NCBI GenBank assembly: GCA_000708835.1 | Contig: DF236995.1 | Coordinates: 124,001-188,000, forward strand | Reading direction: 5' to 3' | From: Klebsormidium nitens | Lineage: Eukaryota > Streptophyta > Klebsormidiophyceae > Klebsormidiales > Klebsormidiaceae | Length of the DNA stretch: 64,000 nt | Part shown: one piece after another, positions 61,650 to 64,000 of the stretch | Layout of the letters: every line of letters begins with the position of its first letter | How positions within the stretch are numbered: the stretch's first letter is position 1 | Translations under genes and position numbers: made by a program | The notes under the pieces: generated by a model | Told to the model about the DNA's origin: nothing | Seen by the model: only the letters and a program-made list of their open reading frames with translations | Databases searched by the model: none

Positions 61650-63200
61650 GCGTTTGTAGTATGTGGTGGGTTTCGTAGAGGAGACTTGCCCGCAGGAGGA
61701 AGGGATCCTGCGGTGCAGGGTACTCGATGGGGCCTGCTGTTTAATCTGGATCGTAGAGCTGGTTTTGCGGAAAATAACGGCCATTGTAATGTCGGTCAGT
61801 CAGCAGACGGTTTGTCATCAGTAGATGGGATTCGTTTGTGCTGATACTAGTGATGAAGAGAAAAAACATCACAAAAGCTGAGTTTCTCGCCAACCATTCA
61901 TTCCAGTGCGCATCATGGCTGGCATGGTCTTTGTGCCTGTGTTTAGTTAAGTGGTTTTCGTGTGCTGTATAATTTATGTAGGAGGTATGCGGATCAACTT
62001 TTGTGATGATGAGCCATTCAATGACAATTGCCTGAACTCGGCCGTATCCAGATCAACGTAAGTTTGCAACATCTGTGATGTTTCTTCAGTTGAACGAGTC
62101 ACTGGAGATAAGTTTTTGAGTTTCAAGTTTCGGAACAATCAGGCCCGTGTTTATAATATCGGAAGTACGTAATCTGCAATTGAGTACCCTGTGCATGGAT
62201 GCATCATACTTCAAGTTCAGTGTAGCCATGGCGGCACTGTCAGTCGGACGTACCACTAATTATCCAACGTGTCCTACACGATCTGGCATATAATACGTGT
62301 GCCGCAGCCTGCTGCCCTGAATGTGATAGCTACAGTATGTACCGTCGTGGATCTCAGTACGCTGTCAAGCTAAAACACGACGAAAAGTCATGGGAGTTCC
62401 GGCGCCAACATGCTGCGCCAGTCCAAGCCTGCTAAGTCAAGCATTTCTGCTCAAAGGCATGCATGTCATGACATGATGGTCCGACCATTGACGGTCAGGA
62501 CATGTGTTTGGAAAGAGACGGTCTCTTTCAAATACGGCGATGGACGGTAGCCACCACGGGGGCCATAGGCAATTAGGTGTATGATCAATGATTGTCTGCG
62601 ACCTACCTCAGTGTGGCAAGCCAAACGTGGGCTAAAAGGTATGTACTCGCTATGCCTAAACATATATTGAGCCTTAAATCGTGTTGATGCAAATAGGCAG
62701 TTGACTTTGGTGGGCCAGCGAGGGCAGCCGGGCCGCGCTGTGCCCTCTGCAGTGATCGAGTCAAATTGAAAGCTTAGCCTCAATGCCATGCGAGCAATCG
62801 GCTGCCTAAGTCCAGGCATATGAGGTTTTCGTTGTTTCGGTCAGTTGCCAGAGGGGCGCAATTTCTGTTCCTCCACTACCGCATGCTATATCAGGCCGGC
62901 CCGCCTTTAGGGCAAACGGCTTGCATGAGAGGCAAAACACTGAAGCTTCAAGCTGGAGATACGAATCGAGTGCGTGCCTATGCAGCCATGCACTTTTCAA
63001 AAAAGAATTTCTGTTAGGCAGTGTGCCGCATCTTGGACCGGTTGCGATCTGCAGATTGTCACTTCCAATGACAGAAAATACACCTTTGGAAGTAGCGAAC
63101 CCCGATCCTGTGACAGTAATGAGCGGGCTGCTCATGCAATTAACATATTCAGCTTCAAACCAAGCTACCTGTCCGGTTGCTTTGTCTTTGGAGAGCCCCT
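61650..63200. other. Intergenic, nothing recognised
   Basis: Downstream flank of EF-1alpha, then sequence without a supportable gene. Further exons of the minus-strand gene at 63.2 kb may lie at its right end but I could not identify them. Confidence 0.4.
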
Positions 63201-63202
63201 AC

Positions 63203-63715
63203 CTTGCCCCGCAACATTTCGAGCCTGCTTCTGACGCCCTGCAACCGCGCTGTTTCCTCTTCCGAGCAGCTCAGCGCTTCCAACTCCCTTATCGCGCTCT
63301 CGAGCTCAACCTCTACTGACTCCCCTTCTACCTCGCCGCCCGTGCCCAAAAGCGACCCCACCAGCCGCTCAGCGCTCAGCCCGTTGGGAACCTCTAAAGC
63401 TCCCCCGGTCGCAGGGGCGGACAAGCCCACGCCCTCGAGAAGCTTTAGCGTGCCCTTGAGGACCCGTTCCCCGGCCGCCGCCTCCGCTTTGCAGAGCTCG
63501 ATCAGGTGCCGAATCTCCTGCTTGGTGGCTTGCGCTTCGACGGGTTGTCTGACCGCGATGCTGACGTCCTCAACTACAAAGTCGGGTGACGTGGCAATCG
63601 TTCCGGGGCTCGGGGGGTTGACGACGAGTTTTAGCTGGAGGGCGAGGCCGCTGCCGGGGGCGGGGGACGTCGCGTCGGTGGTGGGTTTGAGCGCCTGGAG
63701 GCCTTCTATTCGGAC
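63203..63715 (-). CDS. Internal exon of an unrecognised protein (gene runs off the window)
   Basis: A clean 171-codon exon in phase 0, with acceptor CAG before GTCCGAATAGAAGGC (63715) and donor GTAGGG after GGCAAG (63203). It begins VRIEGLQALKPTTDATSPAP, has a beta-rich part (LALQLKLVVNPPSPGTIATS, PDFVVEDVSIAVRQP), then helical acidic segments (IRHLIELCKAEAAAGE, ELESAIRELEALSCSEEETA). I recognise no family. The gene's 5' end is beyond base 64000. The codon use is GC-rich like the EF-1alpha and HECT exons, supporting real coding. Confidence 0.55.
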
Positions 63716-63778
63716 CTGCGAAAAGAGGTTAAGCTCCAGTCAGGTCATGATAAATAAGCGCAGGTTCCAAGCAGCCCG

Positions 63779-63829
63779 GGGAGACGCTCCGGTGGTGGGC
63801 TTGAGCGCCTGGAGGCCTTCTATCCGAAC
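63779..63829 (-). repeat. Acceptor-side echo of the exon at 63203-63715
   Basis: GTTCGGATAGAAGGCCTCCA plus GGCGCTCAAGCCCACCACCG, preceded by a CAG acceptor, repeats the first 50 bp of the exon (63666-63715) 114 bp upstream with few substitutions; similarity stops after GGAGCGTCTCCC. One of the two acceptors is presumably unused. Confidence 0.88.
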
Positions 63830-64000
63830 CTGAAGGATTGGGTTCTTGAGAAGTTAACTTTATTTGGGTAACCGCAGGTCTGATGAGAAGCATTTTAAGC
63901 GAGGTTTTGTGACGGCTTTTGGAACAGATTCAAGTGTGATCTGAATCTGCCGGCGCAATCAATGTAGAAATCAGTGAAGACGTCTCGGGGTGAAGCAAGC

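Overview
The window is nuclear DNA of a green-lineage eukaryote, most likely a streptophyte alga; Klebsormidium would fit but cannot be confirmed without a search. The evidence is as follows. Genes are split by many GT-AG introns of about 100-1,300 bp. The EF-1alpha is clearly plant-like, whereas many chlorophyte algae use EFL instead. There is a Root_cap-domain protein, a GT47 exostosin with SINAT-like and other plant-type genes, and two TTTAGGG units lie at the 3' end of the EF-1alpha gene. No prokaryotic gene organisation, CRISPR array or credible tRNA gene was seen.

Layout. 0-8.7 kb: gene-poor, with a 100-bp tandem array, degenerate CCCAAA tracts, and two dead exostosin copies. 8.8-11.7 kb (-): secreted Root_cap protein with an N-terminal cysteine-rich (PAN/Apple-like) part. 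11.9-14.7 kb: GTAC-rich non-coding DNA. 14.8-20.2 kb (-): complete GT47 exostosin, six exons, 730 residues. 21.5-23.3 kb: a non-autonomous DNA-transposon-like element with inverted ends. 25.0-32.0 kb (-): membrane-anchored 2H-phosphoesterase-like protein. 32.7-37.5 kb (+): RUVBL2/reptin, four exons, 463 residues. 39.1-41.9 kb (+): a SIN1/AVO1-like TORC2 subunit (CRIM plus PH domains). 43.2-47.7 kb (-): HECT E3 ligase. 48.4-50.7 kb (+): OTU deubiquitinase. 53.2-55.7 kb (-): SINA-type RING E3. 58.0-61.4 kb (+): EF-1alpha. 63.2 kb to the end (-): one exon of an unrecognised gene running off the window.

Functional themes. Three neighbouring genes handle ubiquitin (HECT ligase, OTU protease, SINA ligase); the first two are divergent and share a 680-bp intergenic region. 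RUVBL2 and SIN1 both connect to TOR/PIKK biology: RUVBL1/2 helps assemble PIKK complexes and SIN1 belongs to TORC2. SIN1 is unexpected, because land plants such as Arabidopsis are described as lacking the TORC2-specific subunits.

The most striking structural signal is that introns repeatedly carry decayed partial copies of the exon edge next to them ('exon echoes'), including the splice site and 30-100 bp of adjoining exon. I found them in the exostosin gene (four exon edges), the 2H gene (an array of about six units), RUVBL2 (both sides of exon 2), SINA (donor side of exon 3) and the last exon of the window. A perfect 51-bp intronic tandem duplication in SINA may show the same process in a fresh state. 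Exon borders below were chosen from splice consensus plus reading-frame phase; the phases close exactly for the exostosin, RUVBL2, SIN1, SINA and EF-1alpha models, and for HECT apart from one single-base frameshift.
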